Part shown: positions 7,976 through 14,563 of the stretch, in pieces
Position numbering within the stretch: position 1 is the first letter of the stretch
How the letters are laid out: every line of letters begins with the position of its first letter
Assembly (NCBI GenBank): GCA_021808875.1
Contig: JAKBAU010000056.1
Location: 1-14,602, forward strand
Source of the DNA: Pseudomonadota bacterium
GTDB taxonomy: Bacteria > Pseudomonadota > Alphaproteobacteria > Micropepsales > Micropepsaceae
Reading direction: 5' to 3'
DNA: 14,602 nucleotides
Position numbers and translations under genes: made by a program
The notes under the pieces: generated by a model
Told to the model about the DNA's origin: nothing
Database searches by the model: none
Seen by the model: only the letters and a program-made list of their open reading frames with translations

Positions 7976-8842
7976 ATGAGCAGTGAAAGATTGGCCAAAA
8001 TTCTGCTCGCCAATGATGACGGCTATCAGTCACCTGGCTTGGCGGCAATGCGGGAGGCTCTAATCGCCGCGGACTTCCAGGTTTTGTCTGTTGCGCCCGA
8101 TGGACCTCGAAGCGGCACGTCCCGCTCGGCGTCATTCCGCAAGCCCGTCACGATGAGGCAGCTGGGAGGAGACGATGAGAACCCCATCTACGGTGCGGAT
8201 GGCACGCCGGTGGATTGCGTCCGTGCCGCGATCGTCTCAAGGCTGGCGGAAGGGATCAGCTTGGTCATTTCGGGCATCAATGAGGGCGCCAATCTCGGTG
8301 ATGATGCCACCTATTCATCGACCTTCGGTTCTGCTGCGGAGGGCGCCTTGCTGGGCTTCCCCGCCCTGTCGATTTCCCAGCAGTCGCGCGATGGCAGGTT
8401 CCGGCTGGTGGATTTGACGGATTACGATTTCGGCTGGTGCGCGCAGGTGGGCGCCGAGATCGCCGCCTGGATGATCGCAACGCCGCCGCCGCCGCGGAGC
8501 ATCCTGAATGTCAACGCCCCCGGCCGGCTCGTTGATCGCCGCCTAAAAATCACGACGCTTGATCACCGGGTGTGGGATTTGAACCATTTTCAACCCGTTC
8601 TGACTGATAATGGTGAAGGATGGCACACGTTTCTTCAGAACGTCGATGTCGACCCCGTATTCACCATGCGCCCAGGTTCGGATGCGAGCGCGCTTGCCGC
8701 GGGGCATGTGTCCGTGACGCCCGTTTCATTCGACTTCGCGGATCCGAGGGCGACCAGCCGGTTGCGCCGGTGGACGGCGCAGACTGTGGATGCGATCAAC
8801 CCAAGGCTTGGGGCGACGGACGGGCGCTGCGCGGGAGGGTGC
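7976..8842 (+). CDS. surE: SurE-family 5'/3'-nucleotidase (phosphatase); stop codon at 8849-8851
   Basis: SurE proteins are divalent-metal phosphomonoesterases acting on nucleoside monophosphates and sometimes other small phosphate esters. The frame runs 7976-8851 including the stop, giving 291 residues. The metal ligands are visible: D14 and D15 in NDDGYQSPGL, S46 in APDGPRSGTS, and N102 in SGINEGANLGDDATYSSTFG. TPVDCV at about 77-82 is also typical. The usual APDRNQSG is APDGPRSG here, and the protein is longer than the roughly 250 residues of housekeeping SurE, with an extra C-terminal tail (RRWTAQTVDAINPRL, then CAGGCCG). GAGGAG precedes the ATG. Housekeeping surE normally sits beside pcm; here it lies inside a catabolic cluster and overlaps the next SDR gene, so it may act on a pathway intermediate. 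This is inferred from position only. Confidence 0.9.
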
Positions 8843-8843
8843 T

Positions 8844-9668
8844 GTGGCTGAAAAGAGGGTTGCTCTGATCACGGGCGCCGCGGGCAGCCTTGGCTCCGCC
8901 ATTGCCAGCCAATTTGAGGCGGCCGGGTACAATCTCGCGCTGTTCGAGCGAGACGCGGCAGCGGCCGCGCTGGCGACCGAGCCATTCCACGGCAGGGCCT
9001 TTGGCGCCGCCGCAGACCAGGCGGACCGGGCCAGCGTCGATGAAGCCGTGGGGCGCGTCGTGGAACATTATGGACGCATCGACGCAGTAGTGGCCAATGC
9101 CGGCTATGCGAAGTTTGGCGGCATGCTGGACATGGAGCCGTGCACCTGGGAGCATCATATCGCGATCAATCTGAATGGCACCTTCCATGTCTGCCAGGCG
9201 GCCGCGCGGGTCATAGCCTCCGCGCACCGGGAGGGCGGGGCCATCACGGTCATCGCCTCATCCCTAGCGCTTGCCCATGCCGACCAGACCGGGGCCTATT
9301 CGACGAGCAAATCGGCATTGCTGATGCTCGTTCGTTCCATGGCGGCGGAGTTTGGCGTCTACGGCATTCGCGTGAATGCCATCTTGCCTGGCGTCATCGA
9401 AACCGCGATGACGCAGCTGATGCTGGGACAGCCGGGTGTACGCCAGGATCTGTTGCAGGAAACGCCGATCGGCCGTCTTGGAATGCCGGAGGACGTTGCC
9501 AATGCGGCCGCGTTTCTGAGCTCCGAACAAGCCGGCTTTATCACAGGAGCGTGGCTCAATGTCGATGGCGGTCAGTCAATCTACGGCCAGCCGCGCTGGG
9601 TGAAGCAGGATCGCAGTGTTCGCTTTGAGCCGGGCTGGATCCCGGCCCTTGGCGAAGCTGATCATTAA
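8844..9668 (+). CDS. Short-chain dehydrogenase/reductase (SDR family), second copy
   Basis: A 274-residue classical SDR. From the favoured GTG start at 8844, TGAAGSLG is at 10-17, NAG at 85-87, and the catalytic residues are Y152 and K156 (YSTSK) with a serine in IASS just before. It ends with the usual FLSSEQAGFITGAWLNVDGG plus about 30 extra residues. I chose GTG 8844 because GGGAGGG lies just upstream. The frame is open further up, but that would overlap surE by over 60 bases. With this start the gene overlaps the surE stop by eight bases, which implies translational coupling. Similarity to the first SDR is only at family level, so the two probably act on different steps. A role in making the beta-keto acid used by the next gene is plausible but inferred. 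Confidence 0.92.
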   Translation: MAEKRVALITGAAGSLGSAIASQFEAAGYNLALFERDAAAAALATEPFHGRAFGAAADQADRASVDEAVGRVVEHYGRIDAVVANAGYAKFGGMLDMEPCTWEHHIAINLNGTFHVCQAAARVIASAHREGGAITVIASSLALAHADQTGAYSTSKSALLMLVRSMAAEFGVYGIRVNAILPGVIETAMTQLMLGQPGVRQDLLQETPIGRLGMPEDVANAAAFLSSEQAGFITGAWLNVDGGQSIYGQPRWVKQDRSVRFEPGWIPALGEADH

Positions 9669-9693
9669 ACAACCTAAAGGAAAGGAACATAGC

Positions 9694-10716
9694 ATGGCGA
9701 ATATCAATTGGGACATCGTCGCGAACGGTGTGGCCAGAGAGAAGCAGCGAATGATCTGGCGCCCCTATGGCGCGCCGACTGTGCTTGATTTGGCGCATAG
9801 CGCCTTCCACGACGCGCCAGTTTCTCTGCCCTGGGCCATTCCGGAGACGCTGGCTGTGTCGGTAGCGATCACAGGCGCATTCTTCCGGAAAGACAAGAAT
9901 CCGAATCAGCCGATCACCCCGGATGAGATCAGGAATTCGGCGCGTGAATGCCTGGAAGCCGGCGCCAGCACGGTTCATATCCATGTGCGCGACGACGAGG
10001 GTTACAACGTGCTGTCCCTGGACCGGTTCCGGGCGGTTATCGAACCGCTGAAGAGGGACTATCCGGACCTCGCCGTGGATGGCTGCCTTGTGCCGGCCCT
10101 CGAAGGTGAGTGGGATGAGATGAAGCGCGTGCTGAACGCCAAGCTGCTGGATGGCGCGCCCATCAACACGACGGCGACATATATTGGCGACTCGCTTTTT
10201 GTGAAGCCAGCGCCTGTGATGATTGAGAAGGTGCGGCTCATTGTCGAATCGGGGGCGGTTCCGGAAATTGCAGTTTACACCGATGCCGACGTTGGCAATG
10301 CCGATCGGTTCCTGATCCGCAGCGGCCTAATCAAGACGCCAGCGGTGTGGCTCATTTTGCCGGCTTTGCCGGGATGCAGCCCCATGGACAACCCCCGTCA
10401 GATGGTTGAAGGGTTGATGCGCACCGTGACGACGATCCGCGATATCGATGAGAACGGCATGATCATGGTTTGCGCCGCGGGTCGCGCCTCGATGTATGTC
10501 GCCACATTAGCGGCAGCGATGGGCCTCCACATCCGTGTCGGCATGGAAGACAGCTATTGGCTCTGGCCACATCGCGAGGATCTGATCCAGTCCAATCGCC
10601 AGACATTTGAACTCGGCGCCAAGCTCGCAGATGTGTTGGGACGACGCGTGGCAACGCGTGCCGAGTATCGACAAATGCTCGGTGTGAAATCAAGCGTAGA
10701 GACGGTCCTGGCATAA
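9694..10716 (+). CDS. Beta-keto acid cleavage enzyme (BKACE, DUF849 / Kce family)
   Basis: BKACE enzymes condense a beta-keto acid with acetyl-CoA and release acetoacetate and a new acyl-CoA; the type enzyme is 3-keto-5-aminohexanoate cleavage enzyme. The 340-residue protein has the zinc-binding HxH (H95 and H97 in VHIHVRDDEG) and the C-terminal acidic pair E285-D286 in HIRVGMEDSYW, preceded by the family pattern ITGAFFRKDKNPNQPITPDEI. The family often has a glutamate in the first motif (TGAE); here that position is F63, so it belongs to a subgroup whose substrate I cannot tell. AAAGGAAAGGAA precedes ATG 9694; an upstream in-frame ATG at 9616 lies inside the SDR gene and is unlikely. It is the last gene of the cluster. 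Known or tested BKACE substrates include dehydrocarnitine and beta-ketoadipate, besides the lysine-fermentation intermediate. Confidence 0.92.
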   Translation: MANINWDIVANGVAREKQRMIWRPYGAPTVLDLAHSAFHDAPVSLPWAIPETLAVSVAITGAFFRKDKNPNQPITPDEIRNSARECLEAGASTVHIHVRDDEGYNVLSLDRFRAVIEPLKRDYPDLAVDGCLVPALEGEWDEMKRVLNAKLLDGAPINTTATYIGDSLFVKPAPVMIEKVRLIVESGAVPEIAVYTDADVGNADRFLIRSGLIKTPAVWLILPALPGCSPMDNPRQMVEGLMRTVTTIRDIDENGMIMVCAAGRASMYVATLAAAMGLHIRVGMEDSYWLWPHREDLIQSNRQTFELGAKLADVLGRRVATRAEYRQMLGVKSSVETVLA

Positions 10717-10865
10717 GTCAGGTTTAGGCCACGGGGGACAACAAGACATCCATCAGAATATGACTTGAGTGCCGGTCGTCCCTCTCCATTGAGGGTATTG
10801 CCGGCCTCAAGGTCAACCGCATGAGTGTTTCTGCCCTCCAAGAAGAGCGCCTCGCCGATGCAGGC

Positions 10866-10910
10866 GACGGCACACCGCCCCGATCGGTGTGCCGTCCTCG
10901 GCCTTCTTTT
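10866..10910 (+). terminator. Rho-independent terminator candidate downstream of the BKACE gene
   Basis: gacggcacaccg pairs perfectly with cggtgtgccgtc over 12 bp around a 7-base loop (ccccgat), and a T-rich run (cttctttt) follows six bases later. It lies about 150 bases after the BKACE stop and would end the catabolic transcript. The spacing of the T run is a little long. Confidence 0.55.
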
Positions 10911-10914
10911 GGTC

Positions 10915-10998
10915 TTGGTGCTGCCAGCTTCTCGACCCGAAAGACATTCAAGGGACGGCCGCACTCAAGAAGAAAATCAACCCGACGCGGGCTCTAAT
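10915..10998 (+). pseudogene. IS4-family transposase fragment
   Basis: The frame here encodes GTAALKKKINPTR, the same string as in the IS4-family transposase at about 2406-2444. DNA similarity to 2379-2444 is high but not identical (for example aagaagaaaatcaacccgac against aagaagaagatcaacccgac) and needs two small gaps upstream. It therefore comes from a related but different element. Only about 80 bases are left, with no terminal repeats. The longer open frame around it (10889-11512) is otherwise antisense or random sequence and is not a gene. Confidence 0.7.
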
Positions 10999-11281
10999 CC
11001 GACGGATCGAGGTCGGCTTGCCAACGCCGCAATATCAAACCGCGCATTGCCCGCAGAGGCCAAGACACCTCGAAAAAAACTCAAGCGCCATCGTTCCCAA
11101 GACCGGCGCGCGTGCTGATATGGCCGCATCTAAGGTAAGCGGTACCCCGAAGTTGGACTATGTTGCTGGGCTTTATCCAGCATCTGCAATTCTCGGCGTT
11201 TCTGGCCGGCGCCACCAATCATCAAGGGTGGCACAATACATCATCGCAAGCGGACACAGCGCTCCGGGATATGTACATTCT
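10999..11281. other. Gene-free stretch between the IS fragment and the DUF2938 gene
   Basis: Several open frames cross this region but none has a recognisable domain, ribosome binding site or support from context. It probably holds further decayed mobile-element sequence. Confidence 0.4.
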
Positions 11282-11764
11282 TCATGCCACGCCCAATGCG
11301 AGAAGATATTGCGCCGTGGCGAAAATGACATGGGCGACCACCACAAAAAGGATTGTGATGAATGGCATCGGCGTCTTTCGAGCAAACAGCCCTGCCCCCA
11401 TGCCCGGCATCAGAATCATGAGTCCCGCCAGCGAGCTGACCACCACGCCGATCAGGAAGAAGGGGAAAATCGTCGGGGCTTTGATGAAATCCACACCCCA
11501 AAACAGTGGTAACATCGCGGCATAAGCGAGGCCGACAATATAATGGAACCCCCACCCTACAACACCTTCCACTACGGTATCAGGTGCGGTGTCTTCTTGA
11601 TCGAACACAAACCGTCCCGCAGGAAGACCCAGAAGCCATCGTCCCACCAACGGCCAATGTGTTCCGGACATTCCGGTTATCCGGGCGACGATGAGGCCCC
11701 ACAGGTCCAGCGCGATGGTCGAGCCAATGCCAACAACCAAGATGAATATTTCGGTTTGCCGCAT
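11282..11764 (-). CDS. DUF2938 family membrane protein
   Basis: A small inner-membrane protein of about 160 residues with four likely membrane segments: around IFILVVGIGSTIALDLWGLI, GFHYIVGLAYAAMLPLFWGV, TIFPFFLIGVVVSSLAGLMI and FITILFVVVAHVIFATAQYL. The layout (DLWGL near the start, LVGRWLLGLPAGRF, GWGFHYIVGLAYA, then ARKTPMP before the last helix) is that of DUF2938 proteins, whose function is unknown. The start is uncertain: ATG 11764 gives the usual length, ATG 11779 or GTG 11830 would add residues, and none has a good ribosome binding site. It is the last gene of the minus-strand ArsR-rhodanese/MFS operon. DUF2938 genes are found beside YbfB/YjiJ-type MFS genes elsewhere, from memory, so a shared role in export is plausible. 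Confidence 0.8.
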   Translation of the reverse strand: MRQTEIFILVVGIGSTIALDLWGLIVARITGMSGTHWPLVGRWLLGLPAGRFVFDQEDTAPDTVVEGVVGWGFHYIVGLAYAAMLPLFWGVDFIKAPTIFPFFLIGVVVSSLAGLMILMPGMGAGLFARKTPMPFITILFVVVAHVIFATAQYLLALGVA

Positions 11765-11848
11765 CACCTCAGCCCCCATCCCCAAAATTTCGATAATGCC
11801 CACATATGATTCGATCCATAGGATATCCACGGGGGTACAAAGATAAGT

Positions 11849-13102
11849 TCATTTCCGTACAGGCCACTTCCATGCCATAAAAAGAAACATCACCGCACCA
11901 ATGGCGAGCGCCCCAGCCGCGACCTTCAGGGAAAGTGCGAAACCGGCCTGCTGACTATTGGTGAAGCCTAAGATCACCTTGACCATAGGCGGTCCCGCGA
12001 TCTGACCGATGCTAAATAAAGCCGTGAGCAGCCCCATATAACGGGCCGCATGATGTGGCCGGAGCCGGGTCACTTCGCGCATGCTGTAGAAATTGATCGC
12101 GGTGAACGGCAGTCCTGCTAAGATACTGCTCACGAAGAAACCGGCTATTGTCGGGACAAGCATGGCGCCTACAACACCGGTGCCTTCGAGAATATAGCAA
12201 AGCGTAAGGGCCAGACGAGGATCGCGTACCCATTCGGTACAAACCACGATCAGGGAGCCAACCACAGCCGCGAGACCGAAGGCCGGCCAGAAAAGGTCGA
12301 GCCAGACGGAAGCAGAAGATGGCAGGGTCGCCCGCGCAATCACTGGCAGGAAGGTCGCCGTGATGATGTAACCGAACCCAGCCAGGCCATAAGCCAGCGA
12401 GAAAAACGTCATTTCACCGGCATTTTCGGGAACATCCGACGTCAGGACGTGAGAATGGGCTCCGTGCACAAATGGCAGCTCGCTGGTACGAAATATTCTC
12501 CAGACGACCGCCGTCAGGATTGTAGCGATCACACCGAAGCACAGCCACCCACTTCTCGAACTCCATCCGAGCTGAACCATGCCGGAGACGGCAAAGCCCG
12601 ACAGAGCGATGCCGAACCCGACACCGGTAAACATAATGCTGCCCATCGTCGAGCGACCCTGCGCTCCCAGCAAGGCGAGACACCAACGTGACGTGTGGAT
12701 CAGGACAATCGCGCTCGCGACACCTATGACGAACCGAAAGACAATCCAGTCCAGATGATTCCCGATGAGCATTGCGAATGTCAAAGCGACGGTCAGCGCA
12801 AGCCCCCACCGGGTCAACGCCGCGCTCGACCAAATGCGGGGAAGCCCCATACAGAGCATGGCGCCGGCTAGATAGCCCAGGTAATTCGCACTCGCGAGTG
12901 TGCTACCAAATGATAGATCGAGCGCGCCGTCGCGGATCATCATGGGCAGGATCGGCGTAAATGCGAAGCGGCCGATCCCCATGGCAACGGCGAGCGAGAC
13001 AGCGCTGCCGACCACAATGACCCAAGAGGGAAGCGCAGGGCGCGGAAAGGGTATCGATGCCGCACCCCGGGGGAGCGCGGCAGGAATATGTTCCATCTTC
13101 AT
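11849..13102 (-). CDS. YbfB/YjiJ family MFS transporter
   Basis: An inner-membrane major facilitator protein of 417 residues with about 12 hydrophobic segments. The first carries AVAMGIGRFAFTPILPMM, the hallmark of the YbfB/YjiJ group, and LASANYLGYLAGA follows. The central loop (SELPFVHGAHSHVLTSDVPE) is cytoplasmic by the usual topology. The favoured start is ATG 13102, because its ATGA overlaps the TGA stop of the upstream regulator; an in-frame start at 13135 would lie inside that gene. The substrate is unknown; family members are annotated as putative export or uptake carriers. The overlap implies translational coupling with the ArsR-rhodanese gene. A decayed paralogue of its middle part is at 1215-1545. 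It is intact, with no frameshift. Confidence 0.9.
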   Translation of the reverse strand: MKMEHIPAALPRGAASIPFPRPALPSWVIVVGSAVSLAVAMGIGRFAFTPILPMMIRDGALDLSFGSTLASANYLGYLAGAMLCMGLPRIWSSAALTRWGLALTVALTFAMLIGNHLDWIVFRFVIGVASAIVLIHTSRWCLALLGAQGRSTMGSIMFTGVGFGIALSGFAVSGMVQLGWSSRSGWLCFGVIATILTAVVWRIFRTSELPFVHGAHSHVLTSDVPENAGEMTFFSLAYGLAGFGYIITATFLPVIARATLPSSASVWLDLFWPAFGLAAVVGSLIVVCTEWVRDPRLALTLCYILEGTGVVGAMLVPTIAGFFVSSILAGLPFTAINFYSMREVTRLRPHHAARYMGLLTALFSIGQIAGPPMVKVILGFTNSQQAGFALSLKVAAGALAIGAVMFLFMAWKWPVRK

Positions 13103-13755
13103 AACCGGGCCTGTGTGAAGCCCGCCACGGTCCACCCAGCCGGCCCATCGTCGAGCCGACGCGCTTTAAAGCCGAGCGCCTGCAATGCAGCCACCGCCTC
13201 GAACGACAAAATACAGTGCGGTCCCCGGCAATAGGCCACAATTTCGCGTCCGGATGGAAGCTCACCGAGGCGCGCTTCCAGCTCCCCCAAAGGAATGCTC
13301 AACGCCCCTGCAATGTGACCATGTTCAAACTCTGTCGCTGGCCGGACGTCGATGACCGTGACAAGCTCGTCGCGTATCAGCGCCCGGAGTTGATCACGTG
13401 AGACCGGTTCGAGACGCTCGCGTGCGCGCAAGTAATCGGCACGCAATTGACGTACCGTTGCGCTCTGGCGTTCCCGGATGGCGCGCAACGCCGTAATCAG
13501 GGCAGCGTATTCGTCCAGATCCCGAAGACTGTAGAAGACCTGTTTACCCTGACGAGTGGCTTCAATGAGATAGGCCCGCCGCAGGATCTGCAAATGGCGG
13601 GACGTGTTGGCCATCGACAGGTGTGCACGCTCTGCCAACGCCTCTACGCTGAGCGCCCCGTCGCGGAGATGCTCAAGAAGCTGAACCCTGTGGGGATGCG
13701 CCAGAGCCGCTGCACACGCGGCAATATCGTCTATTTCCGAAGGAGATGCCTGCAT
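13099..13755 (-). CDS. ArsR-family regulator fused to a rhodanese domain
   Basis: A 218-residue two-domain protein. Residues about 10-90 form an ArsR/SmtB winged helix: AACAAALAHPHRVQLLEHLR, then AERAHLSMANTSRHLQILRR as the recognition helix and a QGKQVFYSL wing. Residues about 120-212 form a rhodanese domain (VIDVRPATEFEHGHIAGALS) with the active-site loop AYCRGPHCILS, in which C176 is the catalytic cysteine and C181 a second cysteine. Such fusions are thought to sense sulfur or other thiol-reactive signals, the cysteine relaying the signal to DNA binding; this is family inference. The gene opens an operon with the MFS transporter (ATGA overlap) and a DUF2938 gene. A perfect 15-bp inverted repeat lies just upstream and should be its operator. 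The ribosome binding site is weak. ATG 13755 fits the family's usual beginning. Confidence 0.9.
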   Translation of the reverse strand: MQASPSEIDDIAACAAALAHPHRVQLLEHLRDGALSVEALAERAHLSMANTSRHLQILRRAYLIEATRQGKQVFYSLRDLDEYAALITALRAIRERQSATVRQLRADYLRARERLEPVSRDQLRALIRDELVTVIDVRPATEFEHGHIAGALSIPLGELEARLGELPSGREIVAYCRGPHCILSFEAVAALQALGFKARRLDDGPAGWTVAGFTQARL

Positions 13756-13762
13756 CTCGATA

Positions 13763-13798
13763 TATCAATCAATTAATTCCACGATTAATTGATTGATA
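13763..13798. promoter_or_regulatory. Palindromic operator/promoter of the ArsR-rhodanese operon
   Basis: tatcaatcaattaat and attaattgattgata are perfect 15-bp arms around a 6-base spacer (tccacg), beginning 7 bases upstream of the ATG at 13755. ArsR-type dimers bind such AT-rich dyads over their own promoters. Its right arm also touches the 5' end of the plus-strand relic that starts near 13793. Confidence 0.75.
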
Positions 13799-14195
13799 GC
13801 AGGTCCGATGAGGTTTGTCGATATGGCTGTGCGCTGTTCGGCCTTGAGTTCGAGAAAACCAGGCCAATTTACCCCCACGCCCCAAAAGGCTGCCATTCGG
13901 TTGTATCATCGGGCGCGGGAGTGGGAGCGCAAACCCGCCAGCCCGGCTAGCACGGTGGCATTGTCGGCCGGGTTGGACTGGCGGTGCTGGAATGCCCGCT
14001 TTTCGATGACCTGAACCAGCATACCGGCCAGCTCGACCTCTCCCATGAGGACATCGCCAAGAAGGCCGGGGTAAGCCGGGCGAGCCTATGGCGGGCACTG
14101 GTACAGCTGCGCGATTTGGGCATTTTGGCCTGGCTGCGCCGCTGTGTCGGAAAGCTGAAGGGCAGCCGGTACGTGCTGGCCCAGGAGCGCAACAT
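13793..14195 (+). pseudogene. Plasmid/island-type helix-turn-helix protein, frameshifted and truncated
   Basis: Two frames together rebuild one protein. The first, from about 13793 (likely start ATG 13808 or 13823), reads SSRKPGQFTPTPQKAAIRLY and HRAREWERK. The second continues after 13931 as HGGIVGRVGLAVLECPLFDD, LSHEDIAKKAGVSRASLWRA, LVQLRDLGILAWLRRC and GSRYVLAQERN. This matches a helix-turn-helix family I know from alphaproteobacterial plasmids and islands, sometimes annotated as a replication-associated protein. The shift fits loss of one A from a run (cgcaaaaccc to cgcaaaccc) near 13930-13933. Codon 13948-13950 is TAG where the family has a lysine (AAG). The tail is lost at about 14195, where sequence of a tyrosine recombinase begins on the other strand. 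It is dead as read. Confidence 0.75.
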
Positions 14196-14199
14196 GTGT

Positions 14200-14360
14200 G
14201 CGGGTGGCGGCGGCGATCCTCGCGGAAACACGATCAGCAGCAGCGACAAGCGTGGTATCGACGTGATGGATATACCGCTCCGTCACGGATGCCGCGGAAT
14301 GGCCGATCAGCGCCGCAATGGTGATTTCCGTCATCCCCAGATCCGCGGCCACGCTGGCAT
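14200..14360 (-). pseudogene. Tyrosine recombinase (phage-type integrase), C-terminal relic
   Basis: Minus-strand codons from about 14358 to 14206 encode ASVAADLGMTEITIAALIGH followed by SAASVTERYIHHVDTTLVAAADRVSARIA. This is the end of an integrase catalytic domain: the GH of the LIGH box and the nucleophile tyrosine in the ERYIHH motif. The arginine-rich box and everything upstream are missing. A 36-codon frame starting ATG 14444 (MASYRFTKNLTKYAVSERGR) could be the severed N-terminus, but I am not sure. The frame then runs on into antisense of the helix-turn-helix relic, so the true 3' end is lost too. Its place beside the 3' end of a tRNA gene is standard for integrases of tRNA-targeting islands. 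Confidence 0.78.
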
Positions 14361-14487
14361 CTGGCGCCCGACGTCCACCGGTATTCGCCCCCGTTCAGAG
14401 ACGGCATACTTGGTAAGGTTCTTGGTAAATCTGTATGAGGCCATGGCTTCAAGGAGCGAAAATCGGTCTAACTCATTGAAAAACCAA

Positions 14488-14563
14488 TGGCGTCCCGTAG
14501 GGGATTCGAACCCCTGTTACCGCCGTGAGAGGGCAGCGTCCTAGGCCTCTAGACGAACGGGAC
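14488..14563 (-). tRNA. tRNA-Glu (anticodon CTC)
   Basis: Read on the minus strand, the gene begins GTCCCGTTCGTCTAGAGGCC and ends GGTTCGAATCCCCTACGGGA followed by C, the discriminator G and an encoded CCA. The 7-bp acceptor stem is perfect (GTCCCGT with ACGGGAC). The anticodon loop is CTCTCAC between CTGCC and GGCGG, giving anticodon CTC with one T-G pair in the stem. The T arm AGGGGTTCGAATCCCCT is complete. The sequence is very close to bacterial tRNA-Glu in general. The 3' end faces the integrase relic, making it a likely integration site. Confidence 0.95.

Noticed and set aside
8796..9227. A 143-codon minus-strand frame opposite the second SDR gene
   Set aside because: It is a GC-driven shadow of the SDR coding sequence with no motif of its own.
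9616..9693. Upstream in-frame start for the BKACE gene
   Set aside because: It lies inside the second SDR gene, and a strong ribosome binding site stands before ATG 9694.
10889..11512. A 207-codon plus-strand open frame
   Set aside because: Only its first part matches anything (a short transposase piece); the rest is antisense to the DUF2938 gene or without family features.
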